A DNA stretch of 25,174 nt from contig CAAEOA010000269.1 of NCBI GenBank assembly GCA_900757485.1, forward strand, positions 1-25,174, in the 5' to 3' direction. This document shows positions 1 to 7,569 of this stretch, one piece after another (positions within the stretch are counted from its first letter, which is position 1; each line of letters starts with the position of its first letter). The notes below the pieces were generated by a model that did no database searches, had not been told where the DNA came from, and saw nothing but the letters and a program-made list of their open reading frames with translations. Both the position numbers and the translations under genes were made by a program. This stretch comes from Oscillospiraceae bacterium. GTDB taxonomy: Bacteria; Bacillota; Clostridia; Oscillospirales; Ruminococcaceae.

Positions 1-1289
1 CCGTTGGTGCGGGAAACAGCATCAAATACGCTTTCTAAATAAATCAGTTCTTCCTTCGCCTGCTCAATAAACCCGATCAGCAGCTTTTCGGCAGTGGCGG
101 CTTTCCGATATTCTTTATAATATTTCTGTGCATTCTGAACCGGTGTCAGTCCCGGCTCTAACGGAATTTCCACCATAGCTGCATCTTCGGCATAATAATT
201 CTGCAAAACCGCCTTGTTATCTCCTTTTTTGATTTGATAAAGGCTTGCATTGATTAAGTCGCCGTAAATTTTGAGTTTTTCCCGATCCGCACAGTTTTTC
301 AGTTCTTCGGTTTGCGTGGCTATTTTTCGTTCAGCCCGCTCAGACAGATTCATCAACAGCTTCAACAGATCATTGGAACGCTGTCTCATCCGGTCCATTC
401 TGTCCCGCTCGGCATAAAACCTATCTAACAACTGACTGCAGTTTTCTACCGGCTGTGTCACAAGATAATGCCCGTACTGTTTCAAATCCAAAAAAGAAAA
501 TTCTTTCGGCTTTCCGTTGTGTTCCATTGCAATGGTCGGTTCAGAATGATTTTCTTCCAGCATTTTTCGGATTCTGCCGCAGAAAAAGAACAATCGATCG
601 GTGATATCGTCAGTAAGTTCTGCGGTAGAAATATCACGATAACGGGTTGCATATCCGGCAATCTCCCTTGCCAAAACCGGAGAAACTCCTTGGAACACCC
701 GTACCAATGCCTTGGACAAATCTTCTGCTTTCCCGGCTTTCAGGCGGAAAAGCACCTCCTCCCGTTCTGCAGAAAGCAAATTCAACTTGTCCTGCTGCGG
801 CAAATGCCGATATTCCATACCGGGCAATATCTGCCGCACCCGTGACATTTCTTCATCGATTCGTTTGATTGCATCAATGATTCTGCCGTCTTGATTGACC
901 AAAACAATGTTGCTGTGCCGCCCCATAATTTCCACAACCAGTGTCAAAGTCACACGGTCTCCGAATTCATTCATGCTTTCGAAATCCAATTCGAGCACTC
1001 GATCCATTCCGATCTGACGCACATCGCTTAATTTTCCGCAGCCCAAATGCTTTCGGAGCAGCATGCAAAACATCGGCGGTGTCTTAGGATTTTCAAAGCT
1101 TTCTTGGGTAAAATGAACACGAGGGCTGTCTGCGCCCGCAGAAAGCAACAGTTTATCCGAGTACCCCTTTCCCCGAAGCGTGATGACGATTTCTTCCCGG
1201 GAAGGCTGATGAATTTTATCAATACGCGCACCGATATGCGATGCAATTTCCATTTTGATAAAGTGCAGAAAAGCACCGTCTAATGCCAT
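1..1289 (-). CDS. rqcH: Rqc2/RqcH-type NFACT protein, 3' end beyond the window
   Basis: This reads as the N-terminal 429 residues of an NFACT-family protein (bacterial Rqc2 homologue RqcH, older name FbpA/YloA). The family binds peptidyl-tRNA-obstructed 50S subunits and recruits tRNA-Ala to add alanine tails to stalled chains. The start MALDGAFLHFIKMEI and the following NFACT-N features (DKIHQPSREE, LLSAGADSPRVHFT, PPMFCMLLRKHL, MGRHSNIVLV) are plain to see. From about residue 280 the translation becomes charged and helical (YAERDRMDRMRQRS), as expected of the coiled-coil middle domain; the NFACT-R domain would lie outside the window. The ATG at 1289 is preceded by AAAGGAAG at a suitable distance. 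It lies 44 bp after nif3 on the same strand, probably one transcript. No frame break is seen. Family assignment is confident; a role in alanine tailing is inferred from the family. Confidence 0.93.
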   Translation of the reverse strand, partial: MALDGAFLHFIKMEIASHIGARIDKIHQPSREEIVITLRGKGYSDKLLLSAGADSPRVHFTQESFENPKTPPMFCMLLRKHLGCGKLSDVRQIGMDRVLELDFESMNEFGDRVTLTLVVEIMGRHSNIVLVNQDGRIIDAIKRIDEEMSRVRQILPGMEYRHLPQQDKLNLLSAEREEVLFRLKAGKAEDLSKALVRVFQGVSPVLAREIAGYATRYRDISTAELTDDITDRLFFFCGRIRKMLEENHSEPTIAMEHNGKPKEFSFLDLKQYGHYLVTQPVENCSQLLDRFYAERDRMDRMRQRSNDLLKLLMNLSERAERKIATQTEELKNCADREKLKIYGDLINASLYQIKKGDNKAVLQNYYAEDAAMVEIPLEPGLTPVQNAQKYYKEYRKAATAEKLLIGFIEQAKEELIYLESVFDAVSRTN

Positions 1290-1333
1290 CTTAAATGATC
1301 TTCCTTTCGTTTTCCGCAGCTTTTCTGCTTATT

Positions 1334-2110
1334 TTACAGATAACATGCCGGATTTTCTTCTTCCCCGGCACAGAAAAAATCAACCTCTGTAAATCGATCA
1401 GCCAGCATTTGCCGCAGCGGTTCTTTAATAATCCGTTCTGTTTCAAAATGCCCGGCGTCTACCGCCGTTAAGCCTGCCGACACCGCCTCCAACAATTCGT
1501 GATGCTTCAGTTCTGCCGTTACCATGGCGTCTATGCCGGCTTGCAGAACAGCTTCCAGCAAAAAACCGCCGCTTCCGCAGCTCACTGCAACGGTGCGTAT
1601 TTCCTTTTTGCCGTCGGTATATTTGATTCGCTCGATTCCGAGCGATTGCTTGATCCATGCTCCAAAAGCAGACGGTGTCATCGGCTGTGCCAAGTGTCCC
1701 ACCAAGCCAAAACCATCCTCCTGTTTTGCAGTATCATCCGGGATTTTTTGGAGCGTTTCCGGTATCAAACCGCATTTCAAAGCAAGCTGATAATTGACAC
1801 CGTGTTCTGCCATATCAAGATTGGTATGTGCCGATAATACCGCGATATCCCGCTTCACCAAACGAGATAGCAAGCTGCTGCCTAAAATCTGTCTCACGGG
1901 ATGGAAAATGACCGGATGATGCGAAACGATGAGTTGCGCCCCAATCCGAACCGCCTCCTTTAACACTACTTCGGTAACATCCAGACAGATCAGGCATTTG
2001 GTTACTTCTTTTTCCGGATCTCCCAATAAAATACCGCAATTATCATAATCAAGTGCCCGATCGAACGGAGCAATTTCATTAATATAATGATAAATTTCTT
2101 TTATTTTCAC
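1334..2110 (-). CDS. Nif3-like dinuclear metal-centre protein (YqfO/DUF34 family)
   Basis: A 258-residue Nif3/DUF34 protein. Metal-binding signatures are visible in order: VSHHPVIFHP (His64-His65), AHTNLD (His95, Asp99) and the C-terminal GHFETE block near residue 220. The N-terminal LDYDNCGILLG is also a family hallmark. The length fits the short form without the PII-like insert seen in some Bacillus proteins. Homologues have been labelled GTP cyclohydrolase 1 type 2, but the physiological substrate is not settled, so no reaction is asserted. Translation starts at GTG 2110, with GAGAGG upstream. It begins 13 bp after the trmK stop and is followed by rqcH, so the three probably share a transcript; trmK-nif3 adjacency is common in Bacillota. 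Confidence 0.93.
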   Translation of the reverse strand: MKIKEIYHYINEIAPFDRALDYDNCGILLGDPEKEVTKCLICLDVTEVVLKEAVRIGAQLIVSHHPVIFHPVRQILGSSLLSRLVKRDIAVLSAHTNLDMAEHGVNYQLALKCGLIPETLQKIPDDTAKQEDGFGLVGHLAQPMTPSAFGAWIKQSLGIERIKYTDGKKEIRTVAVSCGSGGFLLEAVLQAGIDAMVTAELKHHELLEAVSAGLTAVDAGHFETERIIKEPLRQMLADRFTEVDFFCAGEEENPACYL

Positions 2111-2123
2111 AGTAATCCGCCTC

Positions 2124-2798
2124 TCACAGATATCGTTTCAACTTTTCGGAAAGCTCTCTGAATTCGGATGCCTTACAGGTGTCCCCCGATTTAATCAATC
2201 CGGCTGATATTTTCTCCAACCGGCCAATCTTTTTTTGCAGATATTTTTTTGACAGCGTATCCATTTTATAGATTGATTTTCCGGCATATCTTTCCTCGGG
2301 TGACAAACATTGTTGCTTTCCTGCAAAAACCACCGAAAAAACAACATACAAATGTCGATTATCCTCTGCAACATCTTCATCTTCCACGCGAAAACCATGT
2401 TTTGCAAGATATTCACGCAGATAGACATCCTGTGTCATCGGCTGCAGAATCAATCGCTTATCCGGATTTTTCAGCCATTCGACTGCCGAAATAATACTGC
2501 CGATTAATTCTCCACCCATCCCGGCAATTACAATATCCTCCACATGATCATCTACCTGTTTTAACCCATCAGATAACACCGTCTTAATCTGCCGGTCTAA
2601 ACCATGTGCAGAAATAGCAGAAACTGCTTGCTTGAGCGGATTTTCATTAATGTCGGCGGCAATGGCACGGGAAATCCTTCCGGTCTGCACTAAATATACC
2701 GGCAAATATCCGTGATCAGTGCCGATATCTGCCAGATAAGCACCCTGCCGAACCAATCGGGCAACCGTCAATAAACGCTGATCCAAATGAACAGGCAT
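2124..2798 (-). CDS. trmK: tRNA (adenine(22)-N1)-methyltransferase TrmK
   Basis: A 224-residue class I SAM-dependent methyltransferase of the TrmK/YqfN family, which makes m1A at position 22 of tRNA in Gram-positive bacteria. The SAM-binding motif I is ADIGTDHGYLPVYL (residues 23-36) and the family signature IAGMGGELIGSII follows near residue 91. LQPMTQDVYLREYL and a charged C-terminal helix pair (KKYLQKKIGRLEKI) also match the family. ATG 2798 is preceded by AAGGA about 12 nt upstream, a slightly long spacing. It is the first gene of the minus-strand trmK-nif3-rqcH cluster. Its upstream side is a dispersed repeat, whose border carries a candidate promoter. Confidence 0.94.
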   Translation of the reverse strand: MPVHLDQRLLTVARLVRQGAYLADIGTDHGYLPVYLVQTGRISRAIAADINENPLKQAVSAISAHGLDRQIKTVLSDGLKQVDDHVEDIVIAGMGGELIGSIISAVEWLKNPDKRLILQPMTQDVYLREYLAKHGFRVEDEDVAEDNRHLYVVFSVVFAGKQQCLSPEERYAGKSIYKMDTLSKKYLQKKIGRLEKISAGLIKSGDTCKASEFRELSEKLKRYL

Positions 2799-2852
2799 AC
2801 AACCATCAATCCTTTTTATCTATATCAATATCGTGCCTCTGCTTTGCTTTTT

Positions 2853-2881
2853 ATTATAACACATACTACTTGCGCAGCGAA
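2853..2881 (-). promoter_or_regulatory. Candidate promoter for the trmK cluster, made from the border of repeat A
   Basis: On the minus strand TGTTATAAT forms an extended -10 (TATAAT at 2858-2853), with TTCGCT 17 bp upstream (2881-2876). The -35 match is poor (3 of 6) but the -10 is perfect. It is the best candidate between the repeat and the trmK start. The same spacing and hexamer recur in the other two repeat copies. Confidence 0.4.
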
Positions 2882-2942
2882 GCGAGCAGTGTAACAATGT
2901 TCTCAAAAGCGGAGAGCGCTTTTGAGAACATTATAACACAAA
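2854..2942 (+). repeat. Dispersed palindromic repeat, copy A
   Basis: The unit is bordered on both sides by direct TTATAACACA-like sequences (2854 and 2931). It has a core, GCGCAGCGAAGCGAGCAG, followed by a perfect 16-bp palindrome at 2896-2932 (left arm AATGTTCTCAAAAGCG, 5-nt loop). Copy B at 3095-3183 has the same layout and core, but its palindrome is different in sequence. Copy C lies inverted at 16909-17110. No coding potential or T-tract is seen, so this is not a standard terminator. Confidence 0.85.
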
Positions 2943-2946
2943 TTAT

Positions 2947-3083
2947 ATCAAAGCAACGCTTTGATGACCGACGCAGGCGGTAACGCTGCCTTGCAGCGTG
3001 ATTTACTGTTGCAATAGAAAAGCGTCGGCGCTTTGCGCCGTCTCAGCCGCATTTTATGCGGCGCGCAGAGGCGACTGCCTCTG
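2947..3083. repeat. Chain of five short hairpins between repeat copies A and B
   Basis: Five perfect short inverted repeats follow one another: 2947-2965 (ATCAAAGC, loop AAC), 2983-2999 (ACGCTGC, loop CTT), 3026-3040 (CGGCGC, loop TTT), 3046-3062 (GCCGCAT, loop TTT) and 3066-3083 (CAGAGGC, loop GACT). Stems are 6-8 bp and loops 3-4 nt. None of the stems repeats another, so this is neither a CRISPR nor a simple tandem repeat. There is no open frame with gene-like features here. Confidence 0.8.
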
Positions 3084-3094
3084 TTCTGTTTTTG

Positions 3095-3183
3095 TTATAA
3101 CATAAACCACTGGCACAGCGAAACGAGCAGTGTTTCAATACTCTTAAAACACAAGGTGCTTTTAAGAGTATTATAACATAAAC
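3095..3183 (+). repeat. Dispersed palindromic repeat, copy B
   Basis: It starts and ends with TTATAACATAAAC (3095 and 3171) and carries the core CACAGCGAAACGAGCAGTG. The palindrome at 3137-3172 has arms AATACTCTTAAAA and its complement, 13 bp around a 10-nt loop. The arms differ from those of copy A, although the position is the same. On the minus strand its left border again reads TTCGCT, 17 bp, TATAAC. Confidence 0.85.
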
Positions 3184-3245
3184 TGCCGACAGATACTATT
3201 ATAATTTTTACCAGTATCATCAATCTAAAATCAATACTTTTCTGG

Positions 3246-3294
3246 CTGTTTTTTATTTCGTTGCACCGGAGTGTGCATAAGCAAAATAAAACAG
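3246..3294. repeat. Imperfect inverted repeat upstream of the alaS promoter
   Basis: CTGTTTTTTATTT at the left pairs, with a small bulge, with AAATAAAACAG at the right; inside it, TGCAC pairs with GTGCA. It has no clear terminator tail. The rest of 3184-3382 is A+T-rich and shows no gene or other site. Confidence 0.4.
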
Positions 3295-3382
3295 TTCTTC
3301 TAAATTTTCGACCGTCAGGCTGTTTTCAAATCAATTCTGTTCTTTTGTTTGTTTTTTATTCCGTTTTATCCTCAACCAAGTG

Positions 3383-3411
3383 TTGACAATTTGTAAATTC
3401 CTTTGTATAAT
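3383..3411 (+). promoter_or_regulatory. Sigma-A promoter of alaS
   Basis: A consensus TTGACA (3383-3388) and TATAAT (3406-3411) are separated by exactly 17 bp. This predicts a transcript start near 3418, at the beginning of the T-box leader. Confidence 0.92.
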
Positions 3412-3417
3412 GATAAT

Positions 3418-3655
3418 ATATGTACAGGCTGTGAAAAGACCAACCGTGTTGTGAAATTCATCAGAGAATGCGCCCTTGGCTGTAAGGCGCTGAATCAACT
3501 GATACGGAAGCCATCTTGGAGCCGCAGGTAAAACCTGCCGTCTTTCCGCGTTAAGGAAAAGGAGCGGTATTGTATTTTAGGATACAGTACAATTTGGGTG
3601 GTACCACGGAAACAATGTCTTCGTCCCTTGATTTTATAGGGAGAAGACTTTTTTT
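3418..3655 (+). promoter_or_regulatory. T-box riboswitch (alanine) controlling alaS
   Basis: The T-box GGGTGGTACCACGGAA is at 3596-3611. Its TGGT (3599-3602) can pair with the ACCA end of an uncharged tRNA that has discriminator A, as tRNA-Ala does. Stem I can close through GGCT (3427-3430) with AGCC (3520-3523) and CCAA (3440-3443) with TTGG (3516-3519). This places GCC-A at 3510-3513 in the position of the specifier loop; GCC is an alanine codon. Uncharged tRNA-Ala would stabilise the antiterminator and turn on alaS. T-box identity is secure; the exact specifier is inferred by hand pairing. Confidence 0.93.
3617..3655 (+). terminator. T-box leader terminator
   Basis: GTCTTC(G)TCCCT pairs with AGGGAGAAGAC with one bulged G, and is followed by seven T. 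The T-box antiterminator just upstream competes with this structure. Confidence 0.9.
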
Positions 3656-3695
3656 ATGAAAAAAATGAACTGCTTGAGAGGATGAAAAAATATTT

Positions 3696-6335
3696 ATGAA
3701 GTGGACCGGTTTAAACGAATTGAGAGAAAAGTTTCTCAGTTTTTATGAGAGCAAGGGACATCTGCGGCTGAACAGCTATCCGCTGATTCCCCAAGGTGAC
3801 AAAAGCCTGTTGTTGATCAACTCGGGTATGGCACCGATGAAAAAATTCTTTTTGGGGCAGGAGACTCCGCCCCGCAAACGGGTAACTACCTGTCAGAAAT
3901 GTATCCGCACCCCCGATATCGAGCGAGTTGGAAAAACATCCCGACACGGCACTTATTTTGAAATGTTGGGTAACTTCTCCTTCGGAGATTACTTCAAGCA
4001 CGAAGCGACCGCGTGGGCATGGGAATTTATTACCAAAGAGCTGGAGCTTCCGGTTGACCGTTTATGGATTTCCATCTACGAAAACGATGACGAAACCTTT
4101 GATATCTGGACGAAAGAAATCGGTATTCCTGCCGATCGTATCGTTCGTTTAGGAAAAGAAGATAATTTCTGGGAAATCGGCTCAGGACCATGCGGTCCCT
4201 GTTCCGAAATCTATTTCGACCGCGGGGAAGAATTCGGCTGCGGTAAACCGGGCTGCGCAGTCGGCTGTGACTGCGACCGTTTTGTAGAATTCTGGAATCT
4301 TGTGTTTTCTCAGTTTAACTCGGACGGAAACGGCAACTATGCTCCGATGGAACATCCGAACATTGATACCGGTATGGGCTTGGAACGCCTTGCCTGCATT
4401 ATGCAGCAGGTAGACAATCTCTTTGAGGTTGATACCGTGCAAAACATTATGAAACACATCAGCCAAATTGCAGGGGTCACCTATAAGGAAGATGACAAAA
4501 CCGACGTTTCTCTCCGCGTCATCACAGACCATATCCGAAGCACCACCTTTATGATTGCCGACGGCGTCACTCCGTCTAATGAAGGACGCGGATATGTTCT
4601 CCGCCGTTTGCTGCGCCGCGCGGCAAGACACGGACGTCTGCTGGGAATCAATGAGCCTTTCCTTTATCAAGTAGTGGACACCGTTGTAAAAGAAAATGAA
4701 ATTGCTTATCCCGAACTGCTGCAAAAGAAAGCCTTTATCAAAAAGGTAATCAAGACGGAAGAGGAAAATTTCAACAGCACAATCGGAAAAGGCATGGAGT
4801 TGCTCAACCAATTAATTGACCGCTTTGAAAGTCACGAATTCAGCAATAATTGCTTGCCGGGTGAGCAGGTATTTAAGCTGTACGACACGTTTGGATTCCC
4901 AATCGATCTGACCAAAGAAATCCTTTCTGAGAAAAATATTGAATTGGACGAATCCGGTTTTATTCAGTTGATGGAACAACAGAAAGAGCGTGCACGGGCT
5001 GCCCGCTCCAAAATCGGCTGGTCGGATGACAACGAATATATGCTGACCGACGCGGATTCTGTCTTTGTCGGATATGATACTTTGGAGGCAGAGGGCGAAG
5101 TAATCGCACTGGGTGTAAACGGTGAACGGGTAGAACAAGCTGATGAAGGCAATGAAATCGCGGTTTCTCTCAGCAAAACGCCTTTCTATGCCGAAAGCGG
5201 CGGACAGTTAGGCGACAAGGGTATCATGCAGAATAAATTCTGCAAAATTGAAATATACGATTGCAAAAAGACCAATAGCGGTCAGTTTATCCATTTCGGA
5301 AAAATTGTCAGCGGCAGCATCTCTCAAGGTCAGATGATCACGGCAACGGTGGACAAAGAGCTCCGAGAAGCAACAATGCGCAACCATACCTGCGCACACC
5401 TGCTCCAGAAGGCACTCCGGGATACGCTGGGCGACCATGTTCACCAGGCAGGTCAGCAGGTTGATCCTTATCGTCTGCGTTTTGATTTTTCTCACTTTAA
5501 CGCGATGACAAAGGAAGAATTGCAGCAGGTTGAAAACGCGGTCAACAAACAGATTTTGGCAGCCGTTCCTGTAACAATAACCGAAAAGAGCATTGAAGAC
5601 GCAAAGGCAATGGGAGCCATGGCTCTGTTCGGAGAAAAATACGGTAATGTCGTCCGAGTGGTCGATGTCAATGGCTATTCTATCGAGCTCTGCGGCGGTA
5701 CTCATGTAGATAACACCGCTAAAATCGGTTTGTTTAAAATCATCAGCGAAAATTCGGTGGCATCCGGCATCCGAAGAATTGAAGCAGTCACAGGTGGCGG
5801 CGTTTTGGAACTGGTAAACGATATCAACGGTTTGCTGAATAAAGTTGCGGCAGTATTTAAAGTATCCAATCCTGCCGAGCTTGTTGCAAAAGGAGAAGCA
5901 ATTCACAATGAGCTGAAAGCGAAAGACGCCGAATTGGCAGCGCTGAATGCGGAAATTGCAGACATGAAGATGGATATCCTACAAGATTCTACCGTCGACA
6001 TTAACGGCGTGCGTGTCGTTTCCGCTTCCTTTAACACCGTGAAACCGGATGCGCTTCGAATCATGGGCGACAAAATCAAGGAAAAAGCGCCTAAAATGGT
6101 AGCGGTTATTGCAAGCATTGCCGACGGCAAAGGTACAATGATCGCAGTCTGCGGAAAAGAAGCGATCGAAAAGGGCGCACATGCCGGCATGATTATTAAA
6201 GAAATTGCGGCATTGGCAGGCGGCAAAGGCGGAGGACGTCCAGACAGCGCCATGGCAGGTGTATCGGAGATTTTCAAAATAGATGAGGCTTTAGCGCAAC
6301 TTCCGTCCGTCGTACAAAAACTGACTGAAAAATAA
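3696..6335 (+). CDS. alaS: Alanyl-tRNA synthetase
   Basis: A full-length class II synthetase of 879 residues that charges tRNA-Ala with alanine. The N-terminal catalytic core includes NSGMAPMKKFFLGQ and KCIRTPDIERVGKTSRH, followed by GRGYVLRRLLRRAARHG. The editing domain has its zinc-binding His-x3-His (His564, His568 in NHTCAHLLQKAL) and Cys-x3-His (Cys666, His670 in CGGTHVDNTA). The C-terminal DHHA1 domain ends with AGGKGGGRPDSAMAGV. The ATG at 3696 follows GAGAGG with a spacing of about 14 nt. Expression should respond to the T-box leader. The stop codon at 6333-6335 directly abuts the 268-bp hairpin element. Confidence 0.98.
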   Translation: MKWTGLNELREKFLSFYESKGHLRLNSYPLIPQGDKSLLLINSGMAPMKKFFLGQETPPRKRVTTCQKCIRTPDIERVGKTSRHGTYFEMLGNFSFGDYFKHEATAWAWEFITKELELPVDRLWISIYENDDETFDIWTKEIGIPADRIVRLGKEDNFWEIGSGPCGPCSEIYFDRGEEFGCGKPGCAVGCDCDRFVEFWNLVFSQFNSDGNGNYAPMEHPNIDTGMGLERLACIMQQVDNLFEVDTVQNIMKHISQIAGVTYKEDDKTDVSLRVITDHIRSTTFMIADGVTPSNEGRGYVLRRLLRRAARHGRLLGINEPFLYQVVDTVVKENEIAYPELLQKKAFIKKVIKTEEENFNSTIGKGMELLNQLIDRFESHEFSNNCLPGEQVFKLYDTFGFPIDLTKEILSEKNIELDESGFIQLMEQQKERARAARSKIGWSDDNEYMLTDADSVFVGYDTLEAEGEVIALGVNGERVEQADEGNEIAVSLSKTPFYAESGGQLGDKGIMQNKFCKIEIYDCKKTNSGQFIHFGKIVSGSISQGQMITATVDKELREATMRNHTCAHLLQKALRDTLGDHVHQAGQQVDPYRLRFDFSHFNAMTKEELQQVENAVNKQILAAVPVTITEKSIEDAKAMGAMALFGEKYGNVVRVVDVNGYSIELCGGTHVDNTAKIGLFKIISENSVASGIRRIEAVTGGGVLELVNDINGLLNKVAAVFKVSNPAELVAKGEAIHNELKAKDAELAALNAEIADMKMDILQDSTVDINGVRVVSASFNTVKPDALRIMGDKIKEKAPKMVAVIASIADGKGTMIAVCGKEAIEKGAHAGMIIKEIAALAGGKGGGRPDSAMAGVSEIFKIDEALAQLPSVVQKLTEK

Positions 6336-6600
6336 TTCATATCTGCTGAACAAATCAAAAAATTGATTTGTTCTGACGGCTATCGCCGTATAAACCAATA
6401 AAAACGCAAAAAATTCGCGTTTTTATTGGTTCAGACATTTCTTGATGCGAACACAGATTGCGATTTCAGAAAGAAATCGCAATCCAAAGTGCAAGGTTTT
6501 ACAAGATAATGAATCAAAAACCTTGCACTTTGTCAATACATAAACAACGGCAAAATTCTTTGCTATCGTTGTTTATGTATTGTTCAGTGAGCATTAATTC
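6333..6600 (+). repeat. 268-bp six-hairpin element, copy 1, at the alaS stop codon
   Basis: Imperfect terminal inverted repeats (6333-6353 and 6580-6600, both containing CTGAACAA) enclose six hairpins: 6348-6373 (11 bp, loop AAAA), 6376-6389 (5 bp), 6393-6431 (15 bp), 6456-6484 (12 bp), 6485-6532 (16 bp, containing GTGCAAGG) and 6534-6582 (16 bp). Between hairpins 3 and 4 is an unpaired 24-nt spacer that follows TTCAG. No stem is followed by a T-tract and no convincing gene is present. The copy at 21821-21555 has the same length, order and offsets. It fills most of the 300-bp gap between alaS and the HIT gene. Confidence 0.85.
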
Positions 6601-6650
6601 GGTCGGCTTCATGCGACATTGCCGTAGCAAAGAAAGGAAGGATGATTTAT

Positions 6651-6989
6651 ATGGATTGTTTGTTTTGCAAAATCATTGCCGGTGAAATCCCTAGTAAAAA
6701 ACTGTATGAAGATGACAAAATATTTGCTTTTTACGATATTCAGCCCCAGGCGCCCGTCCATTTTTTGGTAATCCCCAAAGTACATCTGGACGGAGCAGAT
6801 CAGATTGATGAAACCAATGCGGAAATTGTCAGCTATATTTTTTCCAAAATACCAACGCTCGCCGCAACCGCCGGCATCAAAAACGGATTCCGGGTTGTCA
6901 CCAATGTCCTGGAAGACGGCGGACAAAGCGTACGCCATCTGCACTTTCATGTACTGGGCGGCGGTAAGCTGAATGTGAATTTCGGATAA
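6651..6989 (+). CDS. HIT family protein (HinT-like)
   Basis: A 112-residue histidine-triad protein; the family hydrolyses nucleoside phosphoramidates and related nucleotide conjugates. The signature HLHFHVLGG gives His96, His98 and His100. The N-terminal DCLFCKIIAGEIPS, which is typical of HinT-type proteins, includes a Cys-x2-Cys. The ATG at 6651 is preferred over the in-frame ATG at 6642, because AAAGGAAGG at 6633-6641 would be too close to the latter. It comes about 50 bp after the hairpin element and 20 bp before the phosphoribosyltransferase, with which it probably forms an operon. The exact substrate is unknown. Confidence 0.93.
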   Translation: MDCLFCKIIAGEIPSKKLYEDDKIFAFYDIQPQAPVHFLVIPKVHLDGADQIDETNAEIVSYIFSKIPTLAATAGIKNGFRVVTNVLEDGGQSVRHLHFHVLGGGKLNVNFG

Positions 6990-7009
6990 AAAAGGAGATT
7001 ATTGCTACT

Positions 7010-7552
7010 ATGAATGACGTATATACCATGAAAATTGCCGGACTGGAACGGCATCTTCCGCTTTGCCCGGTCAATAAGAATCTTGACATTGCCGCATTTG
7101 TTATGTTTTCGGACGTAGAGCTTACCATTGCCTGCGCGTCCGAGCTTATCAAAAAAACACCGGCGGCTGATGTTATTGTCACTGCCGAATCGAAGGGCAT
7201 TCCGCTTGCATATGAAATGGCAAGACAACTGGGAATCAAATATATTGTCGCGCGGAAATCTACCAAGCTTTATATGAAAAATCCGATTGCGGTAAACGTA
7301 AAATCTATTACTACTGCCAATTTACAAACACTATATCTGGACAGCACCGAGGCAGAATACTTAAGCGGCAAAAGAGTTCTGATTGTGGACGATGTAATCA
7401 GCACGGGTGAATCTTTGAATGCTTTGGATAAACTGGTGTCCGAATCCGGGGGCAATTTGGTAGGACAATGCGCTGTCCTGGCAGAAGGTGATGCGGCTTT
7501 GCGGAATGATATTATCTTTTTAGAGCCGCTTCCTGTATTTCCGAAAGCATAA
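7010..7552 (+). CDS. Phosphoribosyltransferase, adenine/purine type
   Basis: A 180-residue type I phosphoribosyltransferase. The PRPP-binding loop is RVLIVDDVISTGES (Asp127-Asp128), preceded by the ESKGIPLAYEMA helix and the flexible RKSTKLY stretch, as in adenine phosphoribosyltransferases. Length and arrangement fit APT-like proteins, which convert a purine base and PRPP to the nucleotide. The base specificity cannot be read from the sequence, so xanthine or regulatory variants remain possible. AAAAGGAG precedes the ATG. The neighbour HIT gene also handles nucleotides, which agrees with a shared salvage role. A pair of hairpins follows the stop. Confidence 0.85.
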   Translation: MNDVYTMKIAGLERHLPLCPVNKNLDIAAFVMFSDVELTIACASELIKKTPAADVIVTAESKGIPLAYEMARQLGIKYIVARKSTKLYMKNPIAVNVKSITTANLQTLYLDSTEAEYLSGKRVLIVDDVISTGESLNALDKLVSESGGNLVGQCAVLAEGDAALRNDIIFLEPLPVFPKA

Positions 7553-7569
7553 TGCTGTAAACATGATGA

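Noticed and set aside
468..845. Open frame on the plus strand (125 codons)
   Set aside because: It lies entirely antisense to the well-supported rqcH coding sequence and has no SD or recognisable domain.
2947..3083. CRISPR-like array in the repetitive spacer
   Set aside because: There is no conserved direct repeat with regular spacers and no cas gene; each hairpin has its own sequence.
6336..6600. Multiple Rho-independent terminators after alaS
   Set aside because: None of the six stems is followed by a T-tract on either strand, and the structure continues for 268 bp with defined ends.
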